Shown here in pieces: positions 23,879 through 37,090 of a stretch of DNA of 64,000 bases. Location: the NCBI GenBank assembly GCA_019843655.1, contig JACDQD010000005.1, forward strand, positions 13,791,575-13,855,574. Direction: 5' to 3'. A program made the position numbers and the translations under genes. This DNA is from Lethocerus indicus (Eukaryota > Arthropoda > Insecta > Hemiptera > Belostomatidae). Positions within the stretch are counted from its first letter, which is position 1. Each line of letters starts with the position of its first letter. The notes beneath the pieces were generated by a model, which saw only the letters and a program-made list of their open reading frames with translations, made no database searches and was not told the DNA's origin.

Positions 23879-24479
23879 TTAGCCGAATAAAAAAGGCAAT
23901 CCTAGATGTTCTTAGGATGTTAAACAGTTTGGTTTGGGATAATGTTGCAGTTTTAATTTGTTAAAGTTGTCAATTTAATTAAGTTAATATATAGCCTTAA
24001 AGTAATGACATAAAGGACCAAGTCAAAATTCAGTATGGTTATAAAGATGGATGAAATCTCTCGCTTCCGCGCTCCTTTAAATTTTCCCCTTAGTTCAATC
24101 ATCCGTGACTTTTTCGCTTCGTTACTCTTTTGCTGGAAAACTTGGGACTCGAATTATATTTTTTGAAAGAATCACTACACAATAATTATTTAATCGTTTC
24201 CCAAACCACCGACTATTCAGGGATTGATTTTATAATTCGTCCTATTTTAGATAACAAATTTAATTTAACTAAAATTTAATTTAGCAATGGCGTTGTTCAA
24301 GTCATACTTAATTACCTCACGAAAGACCCGATTAATTAGTTTTGTTAATTTGTGAATTGTATAAAAGACGTAGAAATGTTAAATAGGCGGTTAAATAGGC
24401 TAAAATAGAATAGAGCTTGTATGAGTTGAATTCAAAATTTATCATCTCGAGTATTCCGTCTTGTTCTTCTGTTTGTTTA

Positions 24480-24720
24480 TACCGGTGTCCGGCGGATCTC
24501 ATCTCTCCTTCCGGAAATTTATAACAGCGGAGATCCAGGATGGTTTTGTAAGTCTATAGACTTGTTATTCGGACGGATTTTAAATCGGGGCTTTTAGATT
24601 GGAGTCGGGAAAGTCTATCCGGACCTCGGCATTGATTTCATTACTTCATCCTATCAGCTCCCAGTTTTATCCTCGCCTTCTTTAGGCGGAAATGCAAATT
24701 CCTGGAGATCGTGGCTCGAA
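24480..24720. other. GC-richer non-coding island
   Basis: A mildly GC-rich patch. No convincing frame, repeat or structure was seen. Confidence 0.35.
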
Positions 24721-24884
24721 GAAAATTTTCCAAAACGATTACACTTGAAATTCCACTTGTATTACAAATCCCCTTGTTTAGTTTTCAGGTCCCATGCTTA
24801 ATATAATCTGATGGTGTGTATTTTGCGTGTAAGGCAACTGTGAATATTGTCTTTAAAAACAATTGTGCAATTAAAAAGTAAATT

Positions 24885-24949
24885 GGGGGCGCAGTGGGTT
24901 TCCTACATTGAATGCACCTGTGACGCCGGTTCGAATCCGTCCGTGCCCA
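24885..24949 (+). mobile_element. tRNA-like element (tRNA pseudogene or SINE head)
   Basis: The exact B-box GGTTCGAATCC lies at 24928-24938. It forms a T-arm with a 4/5 paired stem and the canonical loop TTCGAAT. The next seven bases (24942-24948) pair 6 of 7, one of them G-T, with 24885-24891 as an acceptor stem, and an A follows as discriminator. The D and anticodon region is about eight bases too short for a working tRNA, and no anticodon arm is clear. It is probably a decayed tRNA copy or the head of a SINE. Confidence 0.55.
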
Positions 24950-24959
24950 TGTTAAAATA

Positions 24960-27900
24960 AGTTAGTTGTCTTCCCAATTTGAATATTGTTCTGAGTATAC
25001 ATCTTATAATGCATGGAGTGATCACCAACAAAACAACAAGGTGGAACAAATTTACGATTTAAACATTATTATTTCGATTATTTATATACCGATCAGAGAA
25101 ATATTAGGCACACGATAACAGATGTATGACAGGCGTACACTGCCCCTTGCAATATAACACATTATCACATTCACTGATCACTCACGCAACAGAAGCTTCC
25201 TCTTCGGCATAGTAAGCAAACAAGCGGTATATCTTTGTGGTCCCTTAAACCGAACCGTATTGTTGGCTGTACGATACCAGGCAGTGGGAATTTCTCCTTG
25301 TTGTACTGATGTGATGACATTTACTTTAAGCGCATGAAGAAGGTTGTGTACATCATTCACATTATTAGGGACAATTTACGTTAGGTAATGATTTTTATCT
25401 TAATTTAGGTATTTTGTTTTCGCAATACAGGAAAACCTGTTCTGCTGTTGCCGTTCCATAAACTGAAATGATGTGGAAAATGGTGTGACGGTTTGTGGTT
25501 TAATTTGTTTCACAACAATTCATCTATTCATCCTCCCTCTCATCTATATAACTATTCTTTATTTTAACTTTTTCATATTTAGATATTCATGCCATTTTCG
25601 TGAAAGGGATAAATAAATTTAAGTTAAAAGCGTGCACTTAAATGAGCTAAAGGAAGAATACATTATCAGGTGTTATGTTAGTTGGCGCAACTTAGTTGAG
25701 ACATTTAATCAGCTGTGATGAAAAATGGGCTCCTCACAGTCACTAGCGCACCGTAAATTTATCTGTATTCCGTAGAATTTTAAACGGGTGGCCTCGAGGA
25801 ATAATAATCCTCTGATAAATCTATCTTAATCCTGGGTGTTTTTGTCGAGCTCTTCCTCTTTTTGCATTGCCGTATCAGTTTGAGTACTCCGCCCTACTTT
25901 GGGGAGAGAGTCACGAAGCAAACTTTCTTAGCGAAAACGAATTTACGCCAGCAGGGAAATAGAAATTGGATAAATTGTGAAAAACGGGACACGGGTCAAT
26001 AGGTTTTTCTGGAATAGTTATATATCCTAACTCTTCGTTTTGTCTGTTAGCACCCGTCAGTGTCAAGAGACACTAAGGCATCTGTGTAATATTTCAGCCT
26101 ACATATTCTTTTTATAATGGCTTTGAATTATCAATGTCATATTCATTATTATAATGTTCATTCGAATGCTGTGTATTGAATGCGATAGTCTATTATCTAT
26201 GGATAATTATTAGTTTTTGTGTAATCAAAAATAAAAAATAACATGATTATTGGGATATGTAGCCCTATTATTTGCTAGAGATTCGAGTCTTCGTGAATGA
26301 TGTAAGTTGAAGGGCTCATGCTTCCCGCTAAGACTCCATATCTTTCTATGTGACGTAACCCCGGTATGGGAGGATCAACAGATAAGGTAAGAGATACCTT
26401 GCCTGGCATCCCCATTTCAGAACCGGTTTGGTCGAGCTTCTCATTGAAGATCGTGCTTCTCGCCTCATTAGTCTTCTCCATGCTGTTTGCCCTATTAATT
26501 CTCTCCCAGCTCTCATTTTGCGTGTTATCAAACGTCTCGTGAAATGATAGAACCTATCGGTTAGTGCTTATTAACTTTCATAATGCAAATTGGGTGTTCG
26601 CAAATTATGTGTACTTCATTTCTAAAAAATCTACAGTACACAGGTGTCCTAATGTATTGCTAGTATAAATGTAGAAATGTAGGTAATGTCAGGTAGGACT
26701 TTAGAGTAAACATTATCAATACCATGAAATGTTGCCGTAAATTTGACGTATGACTATTGCTTTACTACTACTTTAATTCTGAAATGATATTCTATCTATT
26801 TAGGGTAAGATTGGTTGGAATAATTATTTTAATTTATTTGAATTGTGAATAATGCGAAATATGTGGTACATTTATTTGACCTTCTAGGAGACAGTTCTCA
26901 GCTTCTTAACTCGGTCTTCGCTGGTTTACGATTTCGTATTTGTTCTCTTCTTGCTAGTCTATCAGGTTTCTCATGTTTCGTCTAACATCTACTTCGTTAA
27001 GTCTGGTCCCTAGAGTACTTGTTAGTTCTCCGCCTGTTATATTTTTACAGATTAATGGTACTGTGAGGAATGGAAACGTGTCTTAATTTAATGTATATGT
27101 GTCTAAAATATTTAAAGTGGCAATCGAAATTTGTAGTAACATTCTGAAAGTAGTACAACTTTAAAAAAGAATATAGCTACTCATTCCGGGAGTATAATTT
27201 TGATTGTAATAATAAATGACATCGAAGTGACGTACATTCGTAGGTAGAATTAACCGCTGTTGTAAAATGGCAGTTCACTTGAGAATTGTGAATTTTGTGA
27301 TGTTTTATCAGTCTTTATCTGTTTTCTTTTTTTATGTCGAATTGGGAGATTGGTGACTCCGTCCTTCGATTTGGAACCAGACGAATGATCAAAAGGGAAC
27401 GGAATTCGCTCTCAAAGGCTACGCTCTTTCCGCTTTGTTTTTGTCCTTACATAGTTAGATTTTCACTTGAATGAATAATGCGATCATTATACGGTATCAG
27501 TATTTTACCTTTCTTCATTTGCGACTATATGACCAATATACGGTATGACTAATGCATCCGTTTCTTCCGTTGTATATTTATCTAAACAATTAAACAATAT
27601 TGTAAATTATAATTCAGCGTACTGACCGACTACAACCAACACGTGTCAATACCACCTACTTAAATGTTGTAGAGGTTTTAAATCATAAACAAATAATTCG
27701 TATGGTTAAGAAATATAATGTCATGAGTTTTGACAGGTGGTTTATTTATTAGCATAATAATACGATTTTCACAGGTGTAGTGTGCTGTCATTTTGTGCAA
27801 AGTGATGGTTTGAACTCATTTTGCATTCATTATGTGGATCAGTGATGACAGAAACGTGCATTTTTCTACGCTTATATGTGGTAATACAAAATGAGGTTAT

Positions 27901-28300
27901 AATAAATTAATAATAATCGGTCATATTCAGGCATGATTTAACTACAGAATATTTTTCTCTCCTTTTTGTTGGATGGTTTAATATACCGGGCAGCTCCCTC
28001 GAGTTAAATAGTGTGGTTACCTAAATTATGTAATAAGAATCATTGTGTTGAAGTGACCAACTATATCCACGATTTTCCGGCTTAATCGGTTAAGCACGCT
28101 ATTGTGCTTTGTAATATAAATCGATCGTTAAATGTCTTATTGTGTGGCACTAGTTAGGTTTGCTGGTTAGAAAGGAAGCTGTAATGTTGGTTTGTAAGTT
28201 CAGTTTACGTAATCGTATCGTTGAATAATAGACTTCCTTCAAGTAAGATGTAATTCTCACATCCTGCCAGAGAAGTGACTAATTTTATTCAACTGTTTGA
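24960..28300. other. AT-rich non-coding stretch
   Basis: More than 3 kb with no supportable gene. Frames of 60-68 codons at 25178, 26275 and 26346 have no recognisable domain. Confidence 0.6.
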
Positions 28301-28347
28301 GTTGGGTAAAACTAACTTTGTAAACTCTGGAATTATGTTAGATAAAC

Positions 28348-28381
28348 TATAAAAGGAGCTGAAAGCAATAACAGTGCAGTC
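28348..28381 (+). promoter_or_regulatory. TATA box plus initiator, candidate core promoter
   Basis: TATAAAAG occupies 28348-28355. Two initiator-like words follow at the right distance: CAGT at 28372-28375 and GCAGTC at 28376-28381. A start on the A at 28378 is exactly 30 bases after the first T of the TATA box, the usual spacing in insects. No downstream promoter element is seen at +28. The frame downstream (28429-28671, TTG start, 80 codons) has no known domain, so the transcript could be non-coding. Confidence 0.35.
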
Positions 28382-28689
28382 TATATTTTCATTGACAGTG
28401 AAACAACTTTTTTCGGGACTGATAATATTTGCTTTCTTTATTTTCTCTTATATTATTTGAGTTGTATCTTAAGTATATGAGACAACAGGATGTTAGTACA
28501 TGTGTAGTTGGAGTAGTGGGTGATTGCATGACGGGGAAGAGACATTCATCAGTGTCACAAAGACACAATAATAGGTCAAACGGAGGATTCGAGTATTCGC
28601 GAATGACTTCCCGTTGTCAATTACCGCAGAACACAATTCCCAATTGCCATCTCGCGTGGGGTCCGCCTTAGTTCTTGCACCATGTCACT

Positions 28690-28990
28690 ATTCACTTTTA
28701 GATTAACTCCATTTGCTGAATAATGATTGGAGTCCTTGGGAAGGAAGTTGATATTTGAGGCGCGATCAAATTAACAGGTTGTGTAACTTGGGGGCACCCC
28801 ATTAGGGCGGGGGCTCTTCTTTCTCAGCCGGCCAGGATTGCAGTCGTTTGCATTATTCATTAATAACACGGCAGCTCCGCTTCCCGGCCTTTTGCTCTTT
28901 TAAGTGGAAGAAGTTAACGTCGACTGTTGAGAACTTGAGACGTAAACGCCGAACGACACGATTGAGGTTAATCGCAATATTTAAAGCGTG
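28690..28990. other. GC-richer non-coding island
   Basis: A GC-rich block with GGGGGCACCCC-like and TTTGCATTATTCATTAATAA-like words near 28790-28865. The latter resembles POU/homeodomain site clusters. No coding frame is convincing. It is a possible enhancer by composition only. Confidence 0.35.
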
Positions 28991-29945
28991 AAATTAGTAT
29001 TTACAATACAATTAGCATTTACAATAACTGAGAATTTAAAATTAAGAACTATAAAATAAACACTAAGAATGGTATAGAGTCAGGCCAACATTTTCATTTG
29101 GTATCACGCAGCCGGAAGGCTGAGGTGAATATGTTTACCTGCTATCAGAAAACTTTAACCGTCTTCATCGATGAACGGCGGTCCCGTGAAGAATATCAAG
29201 TTCCAAGTGGCAAATGGGTTTGCAGAACGTCACGTAGTTTCGAGTGTCGGCAACCGCAAGGTGACCCTCCCGTATGACGCTCGGAGGTGTGCTCACTGAT
29301 TTTAAACTTGATTTCCTTCTGGCAGCGTTATTTAATTGCTCACATCCGTTTTGCATCATTACAGGCTCAACCTCCTTAATAATGCAGTTCGAACACCGTC
29401 CGTATTGTGGAATAGAATTATTTCTTGACGCGTTTGTTACATTGTTAGTATTCCACTAGTAGATACTATCCACAACGAGAATACTATTGGTCAGCGTGAA
29501 ATAAAGCTGATGTATAGCTTTCGATAGTATTCTGTAAGAAAATCTCTGTCGCATACAGGATATTCTTATTTATTTTATTAACAGTGATCGTGTGCTTTAG
29601 ACAACAGTTTTACTAATTTGCATATGTTTATCATTTCAAATAAATATTCAATAACTCAAGGCTTACATAGACTCCTTTTTGAAGACTATGAGAGTGATTT
29701 TTCATATTAATAAGATCTATTATCCTAATAATAATTATGATTCGCGGGTATTTAAGGGTATTAATTAATTAATGATAATTCGGACCGCACTTACGAGAGG
29801 GGATTCGTATGCACATTTAGTTCGCCTAGGTGGTTTCAAACATTCAGGACGACAGAAGACGGCAAAGATGAAAGAGGCGGAAAACCGATAGCTGGAAGGA
29901 ATGATCCTTTCATAGGAGGGGGACGCCGCAAAACTGGCTCCAATC

Positions 29946-30032
29946 TAGTCGGCGTTGACTGTCAAGTAGGCGCTGGCCCGAAGCTTTCAAGCAGTTTAAA
30001 CACGCGCTGGCCCGACCACGTGACGCCGACTA
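29946..30032. other. 87-bp element with nested inverted and direct repeats
   Basis: The ends are a perfect 10-bp inverted repeat (TAGTCGGCGT at 29946-29955 and its complement at 30023-30032). Inside are two copies of the 12-mer GCGCTGGCCCGA (29970-29981 and 30004-30015). A CCACGTGAC E-box (core 30017-30022) abuts the right arm. It lies in a GC-rich island (29800-30170) with no coding frame. It could be a binding-site array, a small mobile-element remnant, or a compact structured element. Confidence 0.45.
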
Positions 30033-30339
30033 TCAAAAACGACCACCGAATATTATTAAAAGGCCCCGGGAATAGTCATTCGCTCGACGTCCAGGTAACA
30101 GTTTTCGCTCAACCTGATTTCCACTGAACAGCTTTTACATCGACTTCCCTAGGGTCGAAACAAATATGAAATTTTTTCTCCTCGTCATATTCCACTATGA
30201 TTAAACTCCATTAAATCGTTAGAGGATACTCCTCTCAATATATTTGAAGTTACTGTGCTAAGTGGGCAGTCCATAATAAGTGAATTATAGATAGGGGAGG
30301 CCTGTGAGGACTGATTGTATTACAGCTTCCGTGTGATAA

Positions 30340-30560
30340 TGGCCGTCCAAGTGTTGCTCCGCACATTTGTACTGATCCGCGGGGGCTGCTAATGGCTTCT
30401 TTTTTGCCGATGAGTTTCTGTTGGTAATTAATCGTCCATCAGTGCCTCATCCGTAAGTGCTTGGCCTCCGATTAATTCCTCCGCGCGTACCGATCAATCA
30501 TTCTCGAAACGGTATTGGAAAACCGTTCGCGGCTATTGTTATTGGCTTCTGGTCTAGAAT
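30340..30560. other. Possible cis-regulatory island
   Basis: GC-richer sequence with several recognisable homeodomain-type words: TAATTAATCG, CGATTAATTCC (Bicoid/Otx-like) and AAGTGCTTGG (NK2-like). Paired CCAAT and ACAAT words near 30530-30545 appear on the minus strand. No coding frame was seen. The assignment rests on motif density only. Confidence 0.3.
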
Positions 30561-30564
30561 GTAC

Positions 30565-33500
30565 AAAAAAATGACCATCAGAAAATTATAAAATGTTCAC
30601 CTTTTAAAAAAATAATAGGCGAAATAGCAAACTGAAGTATTCCATGCTCAATTGAAATGAAAATGCGATGATTCGCTTTAGAGCTCTTAGTGAATTTGTA
30701 GATGATGCAATTCACACCAATAGCGAAAAAGTCGCTAATCAGAAAGAGCTGAAGACGTTCACAGGCAATTGCTAACTGGTCTGACCTACTTGTCGGGTTG
30801 AAGATCGTTGGTAGTTTGTATTTATCATCAGCATATAATCATCTATACAGTACATTGATGAAAGTAAAGATCTGGCGATACGAATTATCTGGCAAAGCAA
30901 TAATTATATTGGATTTTTATCTGTTGTAAGATATATTATCGTGCTATTTAGGATTGTTTGGCCAGTTCAAATTTCTTACTCCACTTACTAAATATGATTG
31001 TACTTCTTCATTTATCATACAAACTAATATAGGAAAAACAGTGGAATGATGATTAACAATTTTAGTGTTTACTTCTAAGTAAAGAGATGAGGTACGTTAA
31101 TTCGGCTGAAATTTGTCACTAGATAAGTTGTGAAAGTAATTTTACTAGAGGATTTATATGTTATATCCAAATTATAACCATTAAAACGCTTCCGTCGCAT
31201 ATAAGCCTTGTCCTGTTTCTTTTTTCCTTTTTCGAAATCATAGTTACGACGTACGTAATAGACAGGAATCTTGATTTCTTCTGTACCCGGCCTGTCTTTT
31301 TTCTCTAACGTGTTTGTTCTTATTTTCTATAATACGTAGCAGCGCCGTCACACTTCACTGCCGACGCTTTGAAAACAGTCGCATGACGGCCTGGCGAGCG
31401 TTACAAAGATGTGGTTAGACCGCAGATTGAAAAACACTGACGTGCAATAGGAACTAGATAAATTCTTGTGATCGTATATTCACAAGTAAAATCAAACTCC
31501 ATTCACATATATTATCGGTAATCGGTTTTTTTAATTAAAGAATTTGTGTGGAAGCTAAATTTAGTATGAAGCGGTTATCGTGATGTCTCTCATATGACTA
31601 TGGAAGGAGATTCGTTACTGCTTACTATGTTTCCTGTGTGGCCTTGGGGTTGTGGCTCGTTGGGCCCTCAAATAAAGTATCATAGTCAGGTTTTAAGTTT
31701 TACAGTAAAATAAAAAGACTATTCGAACGGTTAATAGCATCCCGAACATCACCAGACTTCAAAATGAATGATCAAACGAGCCGAATGTGTTTAAATAATA
31801 ATCATAACATTTAAATAATCCTTTCTTTATTGATTTGAGCGTACACTCAGATGTTCTGTATTCGCTAGTCACCTTAGACCTTCAGTACCCATTTCAGGTT
31901 GGATCTCCGATAACCGCGAATAAACAGTGTGGTTGCGAATGAATCGTCCGGGAATGGAATAGGAGGTCAGTAGGGGACCGGTTCGACTCGCCATTGTGTC
32001 AGAAGTGATCGAGACCCGGTCTCCGTCAACTCAAAAAGGCATCCAGTTCTACTGGTTTTTACGCCTGCCCAATGATTCGACCTATCCATTTAGTGGGCTT
32101 GTATGCTTGGCGTAATTTTCTCTTAGTGAGCTTTTCATCAGGGGCTGTGTATCACTGAATTAATATGGACTATTGAAAGCTTATCTCTTCTTGTTCTTAT
32201 TAGGCGTTGATAACGCTTCTAATTCAACGCTGTTTTTTTATTAGAACCTGTACTACATTCCATGGCGCCGTACTAAAGTATGGGGTAAATTGCTATCTTG
32301 TTAATTCTACGACATCAAAAGTTGCCTCTAAATATAACAATATTAACACGATTGGTAAATACAGGAACCCGTGTCAGTTGTGTTTTGAAGAACTTGATGG
32401 GTTTCGTCCGAGCTATTTCTATTTGAAAGCGATTGAGCGGTCTAGCCGAACAAACTGGCCTGCGGGACAATGTGCGGTGACATTAGGCTTTCCTCACGGG
32501 GAATTCATTAGTGCGTTCATTTACCGTGCCCCTATTGTCACTCAGAATTAACTGCTGACACTTTTCCCCTTCCAGAAACATTAATCTTTTTCGGCCTACT
32601 CTGCGCTAAGTATAGTTCCCAAAATAGGCGTCAATCGTTCATCGACAGTGGTACCATTGTGCGAGGACTATAGAACAGTTAACCTTAATGGATTCATAGT
32701 CTTATTTAGAATTCTGAAAGAAGTTTTGTCAATAGTGTTAAGGCAACCGACAAAAATATGTACTACTAATTATTATATTTTCATATTTTTTATAACGAAA
32801 AATTTTGAAAAATACTAAAGTCACATTAGTTGTACGACGTATTAAAGCAAATTGTTGAATGATATTCTATAACGGACAATCGCGTAATTACTGTGATTAA
32901 AAGTGGACTGTAATCACACCCGCCCATGAGTCCCATTAAATTCAAATGGGTCGATTCGAGTAAAACGTCCTTCAGGTTTCGATGTGGGCTCTCAGTTGTG
33001 AGGTTTCTTCCAGGACATGCACATTAGTTACGGGCTACGAAAATACTGGGCCTTATCTGATCTGTAATGCTTTTAACTAAATAATAGACCAGCGGCCTGA
33101 GCTGTTGAGGCACCGGGTTGTGGTTTCGTGACGGCCTCTTCACAAACATTTGAAACATTCTCTCCGGTTCCCAAATTGGTATTGGGTCAAAATTTATGAA
33201 TTCGTTATATTTATCTACCGGATACCGTAGCATTGGGAACTTAACTAATAATATTTTCGTCGTCAATATCTATTTGTGCTAGGTGGCAGTGAAACGCTAG
33301 AAATGTTTATATAAATCTGGATAAAAAGATTTATAAATATGTTTGTATTAACCGTACATGGAACCACTACTTTTGAACATAACTAAAACGTTCTAATTAA
33401 TATTTAGGAATCGGTTTAAAATAGTTTGTTTGTGATATTGCTTACTTCATCAACATGCTTGAGCATCTCCTTATAGTATTTATAAACTAATTCAGCATAA

Positions 33501-33715
33501 TGCCTAACAAGCGGGACAAGACAGGAAATGGACAAGTGATGCTAATTTAAAGGAATTTAAGAGTTACTAGTGGCTTCAGAATATTAATTATTAATTTGTT
33601 GATGACCTCCGCATGGTCAGTATACACGTCATATAAACAGAAAACTACTGGGAAAAATAATTATTATTCATTTTTAACCTTGTCAGGATTCATTGACGGT
33701 TATATCTGTGAGGAA
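30565..33715. other. Mostly AT-rich non-coding stretch
   Basis: No supportable gene. A GC-richer patch lies at 31330-31450. A GGTTCGACTC word near 31980 resembles a B-box, but no A-box or stem supports a tRNA or SINE. A 114-codon frame at 32207-32551 has no recognisable domain. Confidence 0.55.
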
Positions 33716-33719
33716 GAAC

Positions 33720-33960
33720 GTGAGCGAGAACTTTCGTTAAGCAAAATCAAGCCTAACCGCCGGAAGCCATACATGGTTTCGGGCGAGAAATCCGGATTCG
33801 TGCCGCGCTAGAAAAATACTCCTCCCCTTATCTGATCCCGAAGGGAGTGTTCGAACCGAATGGGTGCCTAACTTGTTCGTCGTAGCCTCAAGCCTCCATT
33901 ATTGCTGCGTAGGCTCGTGACCGCTTCGGCCCCGGACGACAACAGAGTATAAGTTAAATC
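33720..33960. other. GC-richer non-coding island
   Basis: Rich in CpG, with no convincing coding frame. On the minus strand, GGTTCGAAC near 33850 resembles a B-box but lacks a paired T-arm and an A-box. Confidence 0.35.
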
Positions 33961-33964
33961 CCAG

Positions 33965-34960
33965 AGTAAAGCAGCATTTAAATATGGCCACCATCCAATC
34001 CCTTAACATAGTATGTAAGAAAATACCCGATGCTGTTGACAATTCATCTCTGCATAATTATTAACCTAGACAACGATTAACTATATTTCGAATAGTTATT
34101 GCTGAGAGGACTATCCCTCTCAACAAACATGCACACTTCTGGAATCCCCAGATCTCTTTTAACGCCATTTTGCTCCCGTACTTCTGCTACCAGCATTATC
34201 TCAATTTCATGCAATCATTGATCTATTCTAATTTTTGTGTCATTAATTCAGAATTGTTATTCCATAACCAATGATAATGTTACACACATCTAAATTATTA
34301 CATAATTATTAGGAAGATTATATTCTGTTTTTACCATTGTAAATGAGGAAAAGGTTCAGGGTTTACAAATTTGTGTTGATGTTTACTTGTTAGTTGTAAA
34401 AATAAATTCATTACAGATCAAAAACCGTATCCTTTGGCCATTTGTATTCCTGTAGTGGCGCCACTTTAATGGCTTTTACGGTGCTGAATTACCAGTTGAA
34501 TTTGTTTACACATTCAAATTTTCAAAACCAATAGACTGCATTATACTGGAAACGACCATGTGCTATCACTATGGCAACGGGATGTCGCAGCGCTTATGCT
34601 GATTAAGGCTCGTGATGGTATGAGGTTTGTTCAGGATTAAATTATAGATTGAGCCCAGTGTAAACGGAGTCCATTAAATGGCGACGTGTGTCACACTTTG
34701 ATCGTTACTCTCTTTGTATAACATTCTGTATATTCCATAATGTCCATAATATCCGCAATCTTCACTTAATCTTAACGTATTATTCCACATACAACGGCCA
34801 GAATATATTAATTAAAGACAGCAACTAAGAATAACTTTATTATTGTGTTTCATAAGGCGGTATTTTTTAAAATTAATGTATTAAACTAGTACACTATACT
34901 GATTGATAGTCATGGTTTTAAAAGAACTTTAAAAGAAATTGCGCATTGACTTTTACAGAT
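33965..34960. other. AT-rich non-coding stretch
   Basis: I see nothing identifiable here. Confidence 0.6.
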
Positions 34961-34965
34961 TTGTT

Positions 34966-35036
<71 letters not shown>
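34966..35036. repeat. Compound microsatellite (TC)n(AT)n
   Basis: A CT array (34966-34988) passes directly into an AT array (34989-35036). A longer array with the same order lies at 37278-37371, with unrelated flanks. Confidence 0.97.
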
Positions 35037-35040
<4 letters not shown>

Positions 35041-35379
35041 TACATCATGTATCAATCTGTTTGATAACCCAGTAGAAAAGTAATCTGATTAATGCGAATG
35101 GGGAATGCTTTGTATTTGTTAGGGTGATTATTAAATTCCGGTATTATACATACAATACATATTTTCAGATCGCGATTCAATCATCCTTAGCGCATTATAC
35201 GAAGAATTCAACATCTGACTGATTATAACCTGATATTTATTTCAATGAGAGGACGCAGAATTAGAATTATAATTTCGACCAGATGTATAATTTAATTATG
35301 CGAAAAACATCTAACAAAAGGCTTAAGTGCATAAACAAATCAGATCTAGGAGTTCAATGAAACTTCGTTGATTACCCGT

Positions 35380-35570
35380 TCACCAATTACTTCACCCTAA
35401 AATCGGTTTACACCCGGCGCTTTGGAAGGGGTCGCTAGCTCCGAGTATCCTTTTGAAGAAAAACTCCAACTTCGCGGCCGTCCAAACCAATAACCGACAA
35501 GTCCGAAAGTTAGTTCGCCCCTACTGAACCTTCCAGAAAACAAGAGGAGGAAACTGTTGTTCAAGCCGAA
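35380..35570. other. GC-richer non-coding island
   Basis: A mildly GC-rich block without a convincing frame or repeat. Confidence 0.3.
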
Positions 35571-35883
35571 GGGTGAGCGAATTTATTTATTTGAACTAGG
35601 ACCCTGTTGTTGTGCGCTGACGGTAATTGGTATTCTTGTTCAGATTGGATGGGATTTTGGTATTTTATTCTATGTTCGTTAGTTATATTAAGAGTAAATT
35701 AAATTGTGGTGGGGGGGAGGGAATGTAATTTTATTTATTAGAGAAACCCCGTCATGTTTCTGGTGCCTAGTTATGATTATTCAGGATACGTAAAATTGAC
35801 AGGCGTTTATAATAGATAAAAGTTTAAAAAATTAAATGATTTTTTTAAGGTTAGGAAGAGCATGACTTCACCAATCTTGTTAT

Positions 35884-35946
35884 TTTCTGTCTCCTCTCGC
35901 TCGTTTGGTCCTCGACTAGTTTTGCTTCTTCGTTATCGTCAGTAGC
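35884..35946. mobile_element. Diverged partial copy of the fold-back repeat
   Basis: The first 27 bases match 23341-23367 with one difference. Similarity then continues more weakly, with small gaps, to CAGTAGC at 35940-35946. Only one arm and part of the interior are present; no opposing arm was seen nearby. It shows that the element at 23324-23494 belongs to a dispersed family. Confidence 0.6.
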
Positions 35947-35949
35947 ATT

Positions 35950-37090
35950 TCTTTACCGAAACATCAGCTGCCAATATGTGTATGCAAATTTATTAGCTAT
36001 TGAGCGTTACGTAGTCCACTGAATGGGCATCTTATTTCAAAATCTATACTGGATAAACAAACATTTGTGGTTCAGTTACCATTCTTGGAGTACATTTTTT
36101 TAACTAGAGTTTAATGAACTACGACATATTATGAGCATAGGAAAGTTCCATACAAGCAAATATATACTCCTAAATATTATTTATTTGTCTCATTATATGC
36201 TGTTAATTAGTGTCATAAGTCATAGGCCGGAGTTATGGTCAAATTGGAATGGGCAATTAACATGCTGTACGGGCCATCATGTACACTCCTTATATATACC
36301 GTCTAATAAAAGCTGGGGGTCCAATTCCGGTGTCGGATTTCAATCCCAGGTATCTAGATCGAAAGGGAAAAGCCGCTTGTGGACAAATCCTCCTGCAGTT
36401 ACTCATTCTGAAGGTGTTCGTTTAGGTGATTTAACTATTTATTTAACTATTAGCCCAAACTCAATTTTGAATTTTAAATAAGAAAACTCTGCATCCGCAT
36501 AAACGATAATTTAATGAAATAAACAAATTAATGAGGTTATTTTTTAATCCTTAATATAATTACTTGAAAAATTAATTCTATTTTCTAAATAATTATATTG
36601 TAGGCAACGAAAATTTCCTTTGATTTTATTTAAGAAGTCAAACCGAATTGATTATGTTTTTTTTCTTCACATGGTGATAGTTATGTATTGTACTTAAAGT
36701 TTCATTGTACAATATGGATATGCCGCCAGGAAGCTATTTTTCAAATCTGCACCCATATTGTGTATTCGAACTATGCCTTATGGATCTTGGAACCATCCAA
36801 ATCTATACCCACTAGTGAAACTAAAATTCAAATTCTTTGAAACTACCAAAAATTTCGTAGATACAGACGATGAATTCGTGGTATCATATTGGAAAGCTGT
36901 TAACAAAATAATTTTATACTCGAATAATAACCTGGAAGTTTAATAAATTGTAAAATCTTACAGCGCCTGGTTTGGCAGATTCTCCCTTCTAAATCCAGCA
37001 CAGTTGGATCGCTCAGGTCAATACTCGGAAATATTGGAGGAAGAACACCGAAGAAAAGAAACAGTTCGTTAAAAGCAATTTATTTCCACT
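35950..37090. other. AT-rich non-coding stretch
   Basis: No supportable gene. A 116-codon plus frame (36131-36481) is open but has no recognisable domain. Confidence 0.5.

Noticed and set aside
31976..31990. tRNA or SINE B-box
   Set aside because: GGTTCGACTC is close to consensus, but no T-arm pairing or A-box was found.
33845..33860. Minus-strand B-box
   Set aside because: GGTTCGAAC lacks the final CC, the paired stem and an A-box.
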